DNA of 64,000 bases from JACKII01 sp963807085 (GTDB lineage: Bacteria > Pseudomonadota > Alphaproteobacteria > Bin95): contig CAWEBB010000012.1 of NCBI GenBank assembly GCA_963807085.1, positions 124,001 through 188,000 on the forward strand, read 5' to 3'. Below the pieces are notes generated by a model. The model had not been told where the DNA came from, did no database searches, and was given only the letters and a program-made list of their open reading frames with translations. Shown here piece by piece: positions 54,014 to 62,630 of this stretch. Each line of letters starts with the position of its first letter. The first letter of the stretch is position 1. The translations under genes were made by a program, and so were the position numbers.

Positions 54014-54249
54014 GCGAAGCGGACATCCGGGTGCTGGTGACAGTGGCCGCACTCGTCGCTTATGGCGTGGTGATGCCTTTTCTCGGTTTTTTCGTAACCA
54101 GCGCGATCTTTCTTGCCGCGCACATGTTCTATCTTGGCGTGCGGGGCCCGGTATGGCTGGCCACGCCTATCGTCGGCCTGTTGGGCACCGCTTGGCTGCT
54201 GTTCGAGGGCTTTCTCGGCGTGCCCTTGCCGCACGGTCTGGTCTATTGA
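54010..54249 (+). CDS. tctB: TctB small membrane subunit, C-terminal part
   Basis: 79 residues from GTG 54010 (VSEADIRVLVTVAALVAYGV). It carries VVMPFLGFFVTSAIFLAAHM and PVWLATPIVGLLGTAWLLFE and ends LGVPLPHGLVY, the third and fourth helices and normal TctB ending. The shift between the two parts falls near the A-rich run GAAAGAAAAACAGG, where a -1 slip would give a complete TctB. Confidence 0.75.
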   Translation: MSEADIRVLVTVAALVAYGVVMPFLGFFVTSAIFLAAHMFYLGVRGPVWLATPIVGLLGTAWLLFEGFLGVPLPHGLVY

Positions 54250-54345
54250 TGCCAGTGTTTTTTTTTTCATGCCAGTGCCGCCACCCTCCCGAGCCGATTG
54301 GCCGATACTTTCGCCATCGCTATCACCTGACTTGACAGGTCATTC

Positions 54346-55866
54346 ATGATCGAGAATCTGGTCTCTTCGGCTTTGCTCGCCTACGAGCCGCTCAATCTGC
54401 TGCTGATCTTCGTCGGCGCGTTGCTTGGCACCCTGTTCGGCGCGACGCCGGGAATCTCGGCCACCTTGAGCATCGCGCTGCTGGTGCCGGTCACTTTCGG
54501 GATGACCGCGGTCCATGGCCTTTCTTTTCTGGGCGGGGCCTACTGCGGCGCGATCTATGGCGGCTCGATATCTGCGATCCTGATCAACGTGCCGGGCACG
54601 CCCGCCGCCGTCGCCACCATGGTGGACGGCTACGAATTGACGAAGAAGGGCCAGGCCGGCATCGCCCTCGGCGGGGCCATCACTGCATCGCTCTTCGGCG
54701 GGCTGATCGGCACCTTTGTGCTGCTGGTGGCGGCGCCGCTGGTGGCGTCGGCGGCGCTCAACATCCGCTCGGCGGAGTTTTTCTGGATCGTCGTGTTCGC
54801 GATGAGCACGGTCGGCGCGATCGGCGGGGGCTCGGTCACCAAGGGCTTGATCTCGGCGTTCATCGGCTTGCTGCTGGGTGTGGTCGGCACGCACCCGTTC
54901 ACGGGGTCATTGCGCTTCACCTTTGGCGTTCCCGGCCTTTATGAGGGCTTTCCCGTCATTGTCGGGATCGTTGGCCTGTTCTCGATCAGCCAGGTGCTTT
55001 ATCTCTGCCACGGCAAGGGCATGGACAAGCAGATCGATATCCCAACCATCGGCTCGCTCTGGCCGGGCTGGGCGCGCATGATGCGGGTGAAGGCCACCTA
55101 TATCCGCTCGGCCATTCTGGGGACCTTCGTCGGCGTGCTGCCAGGCGCGGGCGCCGATATCGCTTCGTTCATCGGTCGCAACGAGGCGCATCGCTTTTCC
55201 AAGAACCCGGACGAATACGGCAAGGGCTCCTACGAGGCCGTCGTCGGCTCCGAGGCCGCCAACAACGCCGTGGTCGGCGGCAGTCTGGTGCCGATGTTGA
55301 CCCTCGGCATTCCCGGCAACGCGGTAAGCGCAGCGCTGATCGGCGGCCTGCTGATCCACGGTCTGCTGCCGGGACCGCGCCTGTTCACGGAGCAGGCGGG
55401 CATCATCTATCCGTTCATTCTCAGCCTGTTCGCGGCCAACCTGTTTTTCGCGCTCGCCGCGTTCGGGGGGCTGAAATATCTTGCCAAGGTCGTCCTCATA
55501 CCCCAGGGCGTGCTTGCCTCGGTGGTGGCAATCCTGTCGGTTCTAGGGGCGTTCTCGTACCGAAATATGGTGGCGGATCTCTGGATCATGCTGTTTCTGG
55601 GGCTGGTGGGCTATATTTTGCGGCGCACCGGATTTCCGCTGGCGCCCATCATCTTGGGCATCATTCTGGGGCCGCTCGCCGAGAGCAATCTGGAAAGGGT
55701 GATGACCATCGCGAGCGCCCGACGCATGTCTGTGATGGAGTATTTTTCCAGTAACACGCTGACGGTGGTTTTGATGGTCATGTCGATCGCCGCGCTCATT
55801 TACTCCATTGTGCGCGAGGTTCGGCACCAGCGCTCCGGGCGGGCATTGATGCCATTGGACGAATGA
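54346..55866 (+). CDS. tctA: Tripartite tricarboxylate transporter large permease
   Basis: 506 residues with about twelve membrane helices. The TctA signatures are GTLFGATPGISATLSIALLV, FLGGAYCGAIYGGSISAILI and the second copy GVLPGAGADIASFIGRNEAH, plus LTLGIPGNAVSAALIGGLLI. It is the proton- or sodium-driven channel of the TctABC system. Genes C, B, A stand in the usual order on one strand. Confidence 0.95.
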   Translation: MIENLVSSALLAYEPLNLLLIFVGALLGTLFGATPGISATLSIALLVPVTFGMTAVHGLSFLGGAYCGAIYGGSISAILINVPGTPAAVATMVDGYELTKKGQAGIALGGAITASLFGGLIGTFVLLVAAPLVASAALNIRSAEFFWIVVFAMSTVGAIGGGSVTKGLISAFIGLLLGVVGTHPFTGSLRFTFGVPGLYEGFPVIVGIVGLFSISQVLYLCHGKGMDKQIDIPTIGSLWPGWARMMRVKATYIRSAILGTFVGVLPGAGADIASFIGRNEAHRFSKNPDEYGKGSYEAVVGSEAANNAVVGGSLVPMLTLGIPGNAVSAALIGGLLIHGLLPGPRLFTEQAGIIYPFILSLFAANLFFALAAFGGLKYLAKVVLIPQGVLASVVAILSVLGAFSYRNMVADLWIMLFLGLVGYILRRTGFPLAPIILGIILGPLAESNLERVMTIASARRMSVMEYFSSNTLTVVLMVMSIAALIYSIVREVRHQRSGRALMPLDE

Positions 55867-55950
55867 CGGCCCGTGGTTCTGCGACCGCACGAACGCGCGC
55901 CGCTCCAAGCCTTGCGGAGGGAGCGTGCCGCGTGATCGGCGGTCCGGCTT

Positions 55951-57037
55951 CTACTGGAAATGCGGCGCGACCTTGTCCATGGTGAGCTTCATGCTTTCCG
56001 CCGCCAGCTCCGCCGGCATGCCGCCGGGCGTGAACCAGCAGACCACCTCGGTCAGGCCAAAGCGCTCCTGCATTTCCTTTAGCTGGTCCACGGCTTCGGC
56101 CGGATCGCTGGCGATGCAGGCGCCGTGTTCATGCAGCTTGTCGAAGTTCAGATAGCCCATTTCGCGGGTCTTGATGCCTTCGCTCATGGTTTTTTCATAG
56201 CCGGGCACGATGGTTTGCGCAGTGCTCTGCGCCAATTGGTTCGACGACACTTTGTCGTAGAACCACTGTACATGCTTGCCGAACAGTTCCCTGGCCTTTC
56301 CCTTGTCCTTGTGCACGAAGAACGGCACCAGGATCATACGCTCCGCCGCCTTTGGGTCGCGGCCCAGTTTTGTGCACTCAGCTTCGTAGTCCCGGCAGTT
56401 TTCCTCCAGCTTATCCTTCCACGCCTCGCGGTAGGTGCGGTAGGTGAAGGGCGTGGCAAATTGCAGATGCCAGCCGTGCCTTGCTGCCTGGGTGAAGCTT
56501 TCGGGCGAAATCGTGGCCTGCCAGATCGGCGGATAGGGCTTCTGCACCGGCTTCGGCAGCAGTTCGACCGGCTCCGGGATCTTCCAGAATTGGCCATCAT
56601 ACCGGATTGTCTCCTGCGTCCAGGCTTTCTGCAGGATGTCCATGCCCTCTTCGAACATGGCGCGGGACTTGTCCATGGCCAGGCCCAGGCCGGTGAACTC
56701 GTGTGGCTGGTAGGCGCGGCCGACGCCCATCTCCAAGCGGCCATGGCTGAGAATATCCACTAGCGCGAAATCGGAAGCGGTGCGCAGCGGGTGGTTGAAC
56801 GGCACCACCACCACCGCCATGCCTAGCCGTATCCGCTTGGTGCGCTGGGCGAGCGCGGCGGCATAGACCTGGGTCGAAGTCACCGTGCCATAGGTGGAGA
56901 ACAGGTGCTCGGCGATCCAGCCCGAAGTCGTAGCCGATCCGCTCGGCCAGTTCGAACAGCGCGATGTCGGCGTCAAAGGATTTTTGCAGGTTGGAATGGT
57001 CGGGGAATTGGGCCAAGCTGAACATGCCGAAACGCAT
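55951..57037 (-). pseudogene. Luciferase-like (LLM-class) flavin monooxygenase, one frameshift
   Basis: Starts at ATG 57037 with MRFGMFSLAQFPDHSNLQKS and ALFELAERIGYD, then near 56930 changes frame to GWIAEHLFSTYGTVTSTQVY and runs normally through IRLGMAVVVVPFNHPLRTAS, GRLEMGVGRAYQPHEFTGLG to 55951. Joined length about 362 residues, typical for alkanal-monooxygenase-like proteins. One indel only, so the gene may be intact in the organism. It uses reduced FMN; substrate unknown. Confidence 0.82.
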
Positions 57038-57125
57038 GGGGCGATCCTCTTGTTTCGATTGTTTCGGCCCCGAGTGTTGCGCGGCAGGGGCCGCCTGTCC
57101 ACGCCGGAATGCGGACGGCGCGGGT

Positions 57126-57296
57126 TTATTCCTGTTGCGGGCCGGTGCCGGGCACGATCAGGGCGGCGCGGAGGACGCTGCACTCACGCAACAGAGCGTT
57201 TGGATATTTCTTGCCGTTGACCTCGACCGCCATGAAGTCGTCGCGGTCGGTTGGGGTATGTTTAGCCCGGATTTCCCATTTGGCTCCCTCAATTGA
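57126..57296 (-). pseudogene. C-terminal fragment of an unknown protein next to an IS1380 remnant
   Basis: The minus strand reads GAKWEIRAKHTPTDRDDFMA then VEVNGKKYPNALLRECSVLR and ends PGTGPQQE. It looks protein-like, has no start of its own with a ribosome site, and abuts IS1380-type sequence. Family not recognised. Confidence 0.35.
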
Positions 57297-57299
57297 TGT

Positions 57300-57497
57300 G
57301 ACTGCTCGTTGATTCTGCTATAAGAATCAATGCATTGAACTCATCTTGAGGCGAAGAATATGGCGAACCTGGCGGGTGAATCAGTTGATGGTCCGCTGAG
57401 GCTCGATTTTGACCGCCGCCTGAAGCTTAAATTCCACGGTTCCAGGATCACCACCGACGCCGGATTGCTTGCCTACCGTGAGCTCGATGACGCGCTC
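57300..57497 (+). mobile_element. 5' remnant of an IS1380-family element
   Basis: The frame from ATG 57360 reads DGPLRLDFDRRLKLKFHGSR and ITTDAGLLAYRELDDALE, the fixed beginning of IS1380 transposases. After about 45 residues the family match ends and other sequence follows. The ribosome site GAGGCGAAGAAT lies before the ATG. The other 90 percent of the element is gone. Confidence 0.8.
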
Positions 57498-57930
57498 GAA
57501 GTGCGCCTTGACGACGAGAATCGGCGCCATCATCGGCCTCGGAAGGCTTGGCTCAGGCGGATCGGCAGCAAATCCAAGCGAATACCCTTCCGCGCTACGC
57601 TCAACATTGCACGGGACGGCCCCGAAAGCTATCGTGTCGCCAGAAACTGGGTTCATATGGGGAATGTCGGATGAAAGAGATGTGTCTTGGCGATGACAAT
57701 TCCGGAGCTTCCGGCCCACGCCGCGCCGATCCTGCCGGCCTCCGGGTCATTCTGGCCGCTCGCCGCGAGCCTTGGGCTTGCGAATGCCCGTCCCCAGCTT
57801 CAAAATCGGCCCGAGAAGCCGGTCATCCGGCGGATGTGGGGTTAGGTTCAGCCAGCCGGTCGTCGGGTGGTTTTCGGTTGATCGATCTGGCTGAAGTGGA
57901 CTTTGCGGTAACGGACGGGATGGGTACGGC
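57498..57930. other. Unassigned stretch after the IS1380 remnant
   Basis: About 430 bases. A plus-strand frame to 57696 (GAIIGLGRLGSGGSAANPSE, IVSPETGFIWGMSDERD) and an opposite frame both look somewhat protein-like, but neither has a start or a family I recognise. Probably scrap DNA. Confidence 0.35.
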
Positions 57931-58590
57931 ATGAGCCAAAGGACTTATCGTCGCCGGGACATGCTGCAGCTTCCGGCTTTGGGCGCCACCGGGGTGGCGG
58001 GCGCCTTCTTGATTGCTTCGCCCGTTCGGGCAGCCGGCAGCAATCGCGCGGCGTGCGGCGAGTTGATGGACTACGACCCGGCCCTGCTTCCGAAGAACAT
58101 CGACCAAGTAGACGCCTTCTTCGAGCCGGGTCGGTACGTCTACGAATGGCGAGGCTCACCATCCGAGCGCTATCCTAACGGCAACATGGAAACGGGTCAC
58201 ACGACGGTCCGCACCGGCGACGCCGGCGAGGGGATCGCGTACGAAATAGTTGCCGAGATCAAACATCTGGATCGCGACGAACGCGAGGTCTTGAGCAAGA
58301 GATGGTCGATCACGAACGTGATCCCGGCACTCGACGAAAGCATCGTGTTCCTCACGCACAGCTCGTTCGGCAGCCATCATCGTGGCGTTGTCACCGAGTT
58401 AAACGAGGAACGCCTCGTCGTTTCGTCGTATGGCCTGTCGGACCACCGCCGTACGAGCCTTTTCAGCCGATGGCTCTTCGATAGACGAGGACGGGACTAT
58501 CGCGTCGATGTTTTTGTGCGCGGGCAACCCGAAGACGACTGGTCGCTTATCGGCGAGAGCAGCTGGCGACGGACAACGGCACTACGGTGA
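57931..58590 (+). CDS. Tat-exported protein of unknown function
   Basis: 219 residues. The N-terminus MSQRTYRRRDMLQLPALGAT with RRRDML and a hydrophobic stretch ending SPVRAAG is a Tat signal. The mature part is beta-rich (EPGRYVYEWRGSPSERYPNG, AYEIVAEIKHLDRDEREVLS, VFLTHSSFGSHHRGVVTELN) and has no domain I recognise; a lipocalin-like barrel is possible. Tat export suggests folding or cofactor binding before export. No operon partner is visible. Confidence 0.6.
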   Translation: MSQRTYRRRDMLQLPALGATGVAGAFLIASPVRAAGSNRAACGELMDYDPALLPKNIDQVDAFFEPGRYVYEWRGSPSERYPNGNMETGHTTVRTGDAGEGIAYEIVAEIKHLDRDEREVLSKRWSITNVIPALDESIVFLTHSSFGSHHRGVVTELNEERLVVSSYGLSDHRRTSLFSRWLFDRRGRDYRVDVFVRGQPEDDWSLIGESSWRRTTALR

Positions 58591-59113
58591 CAGCTTACTA
58601 AATCCCTTGTTCCAGAACTTGGCCATCTTGGACACCTTTGGTTGGCAGTGGCCATCTTGAGGCACGGTGCGGCGCTGCACACACACGGCGGACGACAACG
58701 ACCTAGCCGGGCAACCGCGTGCAGTTCATCAACGTGCCACCCCAGTTGAGATTGGCCTTGCCGTCTCGTTCGATGAAATCCAAGCCGAAGCGGAGCGCCG
58801 TTCCCCGTTCTTGCGCATTTCGTTATTGGATCTTCTGTCCTCCTGGGACCGTCTGTCCTTCCCGATTAACACCTCAAACAGGCTCATGAGCCATGAGCCT
58901 ATATCGCTACCATCTTCCCGCGTGCGCTCTGTGATGAGCTCAAGGAAGATATCGCGTGGTTCGAAGATACCGGATAAGATATTTCCCGCGTTACTGAAAG
59001 AACGGAAAAAGAACATACGCTTGGCCGGTCCGGACCAATCCGCTCGCCATTGCCCTCTCCAGCCGCAACGGGCAAACTCCGCGCCAGCACCAGTCACACC
59101 CCGGAGATGCCCC
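58591..59113. other. Intergenic region with lower GC in its middle
   Basis: About 520 bases between the Tat protein and the esterase. The esterase frame stays open upstream but the residues are not conserved. TGGCCATCTTG occurs twice, at 58620-58630 and 58649-58659. The middle (about 58800-59010) is less GC-rich, and its minus strand reads AGNILSGIFEPRDIFLELIT, which is protein-like but has no clear start or family. Confidence 0.4.
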
Positions 59114-60004
59114 ATGAGCCAGGAACAACTCGACAAGCTCGTCACGCTGCTGCGCGAGCGCCCGCAGCCCGACCCGAAGACGGTGGAGGCCATGCGCGAC
59201 CGCATCAACGAGCTCGGCGACAAGATGCCCGCGCCCGCCGACGCCGTGATCGAGAAATTGACCGTCGCCGGCCGCCCGGCGGAGTGGGTCTCGGCTCCGG
59301 GCGCCGACCCGAACCGCCAGGTGCTCTATCTGCATGGCGGCGGCTATGTGATCGGCTCGCTCCATTCGCACCGCAACCTCGCCTACAACATCGCCAAGGC
59401 GGTGGACGGGCGCTGCCTGGTGATTGACTACCGCATGGGGCCGGAAGACCCGTTCCCGGCGGCGGTGGATGACGCGGTCGCCGCCTGGCAGTGGATGCTC
59501 GACCAGGGCGGCAAGCCGGCCCGCATGGCGATCATGGGCGACTCTGCGGGCGGCGGCCTGACTATCGCGGTGCAGGTGGCTCTGCGGGACAAGGGCTTGG
59601 CCCTGCCGGCCTGCTCCGTGCCGATCTCGCCCTGGACCGACCTGGAAGGCACCGGCGGGACGATCAAGTCCAAGGCGGAGGAAGACCCGATGGTGGAGGA
59701 GGAGGGCCTGCACTGGTTCTCCGAGCTTTATCGGGGCGGCGCGGACGTGCGCGACCCGCTGGTCTCGCCGCTCTATGCCGACCTGTCGGGCCTGCCGCCC
59801 ATGCTGATCCAGGTGGGCTCGGCGGAGATCCTGCTGGACGATGCGAACCGCATCGCCGCCAAGGCGCGCGCGGCCGGCGTGGACGTGACCCTGGAGGTCT
59901 GGGACCGGATGCCTCATGTCTGGCACCTGTTCACGCCCATGCTGTCGGAAGGAGGCGACGCTATCGCCAAACTGGGCGCCTGGACCCGCGAGCGGACGGC
60001 CTGA
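59114..60004 (+). CDS. Alpha/beta hydrolase, hormone-sensitive-lipase family esterase
   Basis: 296 residues from ATG 59114 after CCGGAGATG. The oxyanion-hole motif LYLHGGGYVIGSLHSH, nucleophile elbow MGDSAGGGLTIA and the catalytic His in RMPHVWHLFTPM are the HSL-family set. It cleaves short acyl esters. It could act on lactones or esters made by the Baeyer-Villiger enzyme elsewhere in the window, but there is no direct link. The Ldh-family gene starts four bases after its stop. Confidence 0.9.
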   Translation: MSQEQLDKLVTLLRERPQPDPKTVEAMRDRINELGDKMPAPADAVIEKLTVAGRPAEWVSAPGADPNRQVLYLHGGGYVIGSLHSHRNLAYNIAKAVDGRCLVIDYRMGPEDPFPAAVDDAVAAWQWMLDQGGKPARMAIMGDSAGGGLTIAVQVALRDKGLALPACSVPISPWTDLEGTGGTIKSKAEEDPMVEEEGLHWFSELYRGGADVRDPLVSPLYADLSGLPPMLIQVGSAEILLDDANRIAAKARAAGVDVTLEVWDRMPHVWHLFTPMLSEGGDAIAKLGAWTRERTA

Positions 60005-60008
60005 GCGC

Positions 60009-61046
60009 ATGAGCGAGCCAGCAGGAGAGCCCAGGGGAGAGACCGTCACTCTGTCGCTCGACGAAGTGCGATCGCTGACCACCGCGGCGCTCACGGCGAG
60101 CGGCGCGGATCAGGCCAATGCCGACGCGGTCGCCGATGTGGTGACGCGGGCGGAGCGCGACGGCTGCGCCAGCCACGGCGTCTTTCGCGTGCCGGGCTAT
60201 TGCGCCGCCCTGAAAGCGGGCGCCTGCAAGGGCGACGCCAAGCCCGCGGTGGAGCGGCTGGCGCCCGGCGTCGTCTTTGTGGATGGCGACGGGGGGCTCG
60301 CGCCGTTGCCCATGGCGACCGGCCGGCCGGAGCTGGTGAAAGCGGCGCTGGAGCAGGGCATTGCCGGCATGGCGATCCGCAATTCCGCCCACTTCGCCGC
60401 GCTGTGGCCGGATGTGGAGGCGCTGGCGGACGAAGGCTTGCTCGCCATGAGCTTCGTCAACTCCCGCGCCTTTGTGGCGCCGGCAGGGGGCACGAAGCGG
60501 CTCTATGGCACCAACCCGATGAGCTTCGCCTGTCCCCGCGCCGGCGGCAAGCCGGCCATGGTCTGGGACCAGGCGAGCAGCGCCGCCGCCCGTGGCGAGA
60601 TCATGCTGGCGGCGCGCGACGGCCACTCGCTGCCGGAGGGCGTGGGCCTCGGCCCGGACGGTGAACCGACCACCGACCCGGCCGAGGTGCTGCAAGGCGT
60701 GCAACTGGCGTTCGGCGGCTACAAGGGCGCTGCCATTGCCATGATGGTGGAGATCCTGGCGGCGGGTCTTTCCGGCGGGCAATTTTCCTTCGAGGCGGAG
60801 AAGGATTATGCCGGCCATGGCGGGCCGAGCCATGCGGGCCACCTGGTCATCGCGCTGAACCCGGCGGCCTTTGGCGCGGATACCTTTCTGGAGCGGGTGG
60901 AGACCCTGTTCGGCATGATCCTCGAGGATGGGGCCGCCCGGCTGCCCGGCGACCGCCGGCTTGCCAACCGCGCCCGCACCCCTCTTGAAGGGGTGGCGCT
61001 GCCGAAGCCGCTGGTGGCGGAGGTACGGGGGCTGGCGCGGGCTTGA
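60009..61046 (+). CDS. Ldh-family (malate/L-lactate-type) NAD(P)-dependent oxidoreductase
   Basis: 345 residues. LSLDEVRSLTTAALTASGAD, RAERDGCASHGVFRVPGYCA with the family SHG motif, the active-site His in AIRNSAHFAALWPDVEAL and GTNPMSFACPRAGGKPAMVW mark the YlbC/malate dehydrogenase type 2 family. Members reduce 2-oxo acids or pyrroline carboxylates. Tight spacing with the esterase suggests one transcript. Confidence 0.88.
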   Translation: MSEPAGEPRGETVTLSLDEVRSLTTAALTASGADQANADAVADVVTRAERDGCASHGVFRVPGYCAALKAGACKGDAKPAVERLAPGVVFVDGDGGLAPLPMATGRPELVKAALEQGIAGMAIRNSAHFAALWPDVEALADEGLLAMSFVNSRAFVAPAGGTKRLYGTNPMSFACPRAGGKPAMVWDQASSAAARGEIMLAARDGHSLPEGVGLGPDGEPTTDPAEVLQGVQLAFGGYKGAAIAMMVEILAAGLSGGQFSFEAEKDYAGHGGPSHAGHLVIALNPAAFGADTFLERVETLFGMILEDGAARLPGDRRLANRARTPLEGVALPKPLVAEVRGLARA

Positions 61047-61132
61047 ACGGGAGCGTCGCTCTAGCCGGCGCGGGCTTGCCGCCTATATAGTCCGGTACAT
61101 AATACCAACGGCACGTGACGGAGACGCAGCAG

Positions 61133-61678
61133 ATGGCAGAACCAAACCCTGACCTCTCCATTTTGAGCGGCGGCCAATCGCCGTCGGAAGCAGGCGCGGC
61201 GAACGATGCGGGCATCCGCGACTTTGGCATCCGCATTGCCCGCGACGGTACCTGGTTTCACAATGGATTGCCGTTTACTCGCCTGCCGCTGGTCAAACTG
61301 TTTTCCACCGTGCTGCGTCGCGCGCCGAACGGCGACTACCTGTTGCAGACGCCGGTCGAGAAGGGCCGCATCGAGGTGGAAGACGCGCCGTTCGTGGCCG
61401 TCGAGATGATCGTCGAAGGCGAAGGTCGCGAGCGCCGGCTGCACTTCCGCACCAATATCGACGAGTGGGTCGAGGCGGGCCCCGATCACCCCATCTGGCT
61501 CAACGTGAACGAGGCGAGCGGCGAGCCTTCGCCCTATGTCATCGTCAAGTCGGGGATCGAGGCGCGGATCGCCCGCCCCGTGTTCTATGACCTGGTCGAA
61601 CTGGCCGAGGACCATGACACGCACTTCGGCGTCTGGGCCGGTAACGTGTTCCATCCCCTGAGTGAGGCGCAAGAGTGA
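61133..61678 (+). CDS. DUF1285 family protein
   Basis: 181 residues from ATG 61133 (a GTG at 61115 is an alternative). DFGIRIARDGTWFHNGLPFT, RRLHFRTNIDEWVEAGPDHP and PYVIVKSGIEARIARPVFYD are conserved in DUF1285, a two-beta-barrel protein of unknown function. The stop overlaps the GTG of the NUDIX gene by four bases. The order DUF1285 - NUDIX - DUF6111 - cca is typical of alphaproteobacteria. Confidence 0.88.
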   Translation: MAEPNPDLSILSGGQSPSEAGAANDAGIRDFGIRIARDGTWFHNGLPFTRLPLVKLFSTVLRRAPNGDYLLQTPVEKGRIEVEDAPFVAVEMIVEGEGRERRLHFRTNIDEWVEAGPDHPIWLNVNEASGEPSPYVIVKSGIEARIARPVFYDLVELAEDHDTHFGVWAGNVFHPLSEAQE

Positions 61679-62331
61679 AGCGCGACTGTATCCTCGAGTG
61701 CCTGCGGGCGAGCGGGTTGCCAGTGGGCTCCGAGGCCCAGCGAGCCGCGTTGCGGGCGCCGGGCGAGCGCAGCGATTTCGACCTTCATCCCCATGGGCGG
61801 CCGGGCTATGCCGCCCCAGAGCGCAAGCTGAAGCCCGCCGGTGTCCTGGTGCCGATCATCAATCGGCCGGGCGGGCAAACGGTCCTGTTGACCCAGCGCA
61901 CCGCCCACCTGAAAAAACATGCCGGCCAGATCAGTTTTCCGGGCGGCGGCTGGGAGCGGCAGGATCCGCATATCGAGGCGACCGCGCTCCGCGAGACCGA
62001 GGAGGAGATCGGGCTGCATCAGCGGCAAATCGATGTTCTGGGCCAGCTTAGCCTTTATGAAACCTCCACCGCCTATGGTGTCACCCCGGTGGTCGGTTGG
62101 ATTGAGCCGCCGTTCGACGTGACCATCGATGAATTCGAGGTGGCGGAGGTGTTCGAGGTGCCGCTCGATTGGATCATGGATCGCAAACACCACCGCCAGG
62201 AAACCCGCGTGCGCGACGGCCGGCGCCGACACTATTACGTGATGCCCTATGAGCGCTGGTTTATCTGGGGCGCAACGGCGGGCATGCTGGTGAATCTTGT
62301 CGATGTGCTGGAAACAAACGGTAGGCCCTGA
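61675..62331 (+). CDS. NUDIX hydrolase, CoA pyrophosphatase-like
   Basis: 218 residues from GTG 61675. The NUDIX box reads GGWERQDPHIEATALRETEE followed by EIGL, close to the G-x5-E-x7-R-E-x2-E-E pattern. QISFPGGG just before it is the CoA-pyrophosphatase extension. It would split CoA or its derivatives into 4'-phosphopantetheine and ADP. Confidence 0.9.
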   Translation: MKRDCILECLRASGLPVGSEAQRAALRAPGERSDFDLHPHGRPGYAAPERKLKPAGVLVPIINRPGGQTVLLTQRTAHLKKHAGQISFPGGGWERQDPHIEATALRETEEEIGLHQRQIDVLGQLSLYETSTAYGVTPVVGWIEPPFDVTIDEFEVAEVFEVPLDWIMDRKHHRQETRVRDGRRRHYYVMPYERWFIWGATAGMLVNLVDVLETNGRP

Positions 62332-62333
62332 TT

Positions 62334-62630
62334 TTGCGAATTGCGCTCACCATCCTCTTGCCGCTGCTGTTGCCGCTGTTCCTGTTGATCGGCTGGCGGG
62401 CGTTGGGGCTGGGCAAGTCGATGCCGCAATGGTTTGAAAACTTGCCATGGGTGACATTGTTGGCCACCGGCACAGTGTTGGCGGCGGCGACGCTGACCAC
62501 CTGGACCCTGATGGACCGGGCACCGGCCGGTGCCGAATATGTTCCGCCACGGGTGGAGGACGGGAACGTCGTGCCCGGCGGCTTCAAGGAGGGCTCCAGG
62601 GGCGGCCTTAAGAGCGGCGCTGAGGAATGA
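62334..62630 (+). CDS. Small DUF6111-type membrane protein
   Basis: 98 residues from TTG 62334. Two membrane helices (IALTILLPLLLPLFLLIGWR and TLLATGTVLAAATLTTWTLM) and a conserved polar tail (YVPPRVEDGNVVPGGFKE). Function unknown. It sits between the NUDIX and cca genes with near-zero spacing and overlaps cca by four bases. Confidence 0.75.
   Translation: MRIALTILLPLLLPLFLLIGWRALGLGKSMPQWFENLPWVTLLATGTVLAAATLTTWTLMDRAPAGAEYVPPRVEDGNVVPGGFKEGSRGGLKSGAEE

Noticed and set aside
58667..59113. 148-codon N-terminal extension of the esterase
   Set aside because: Open only by chance; no conserved residues, and a good start with ribosome site exists at 59114.
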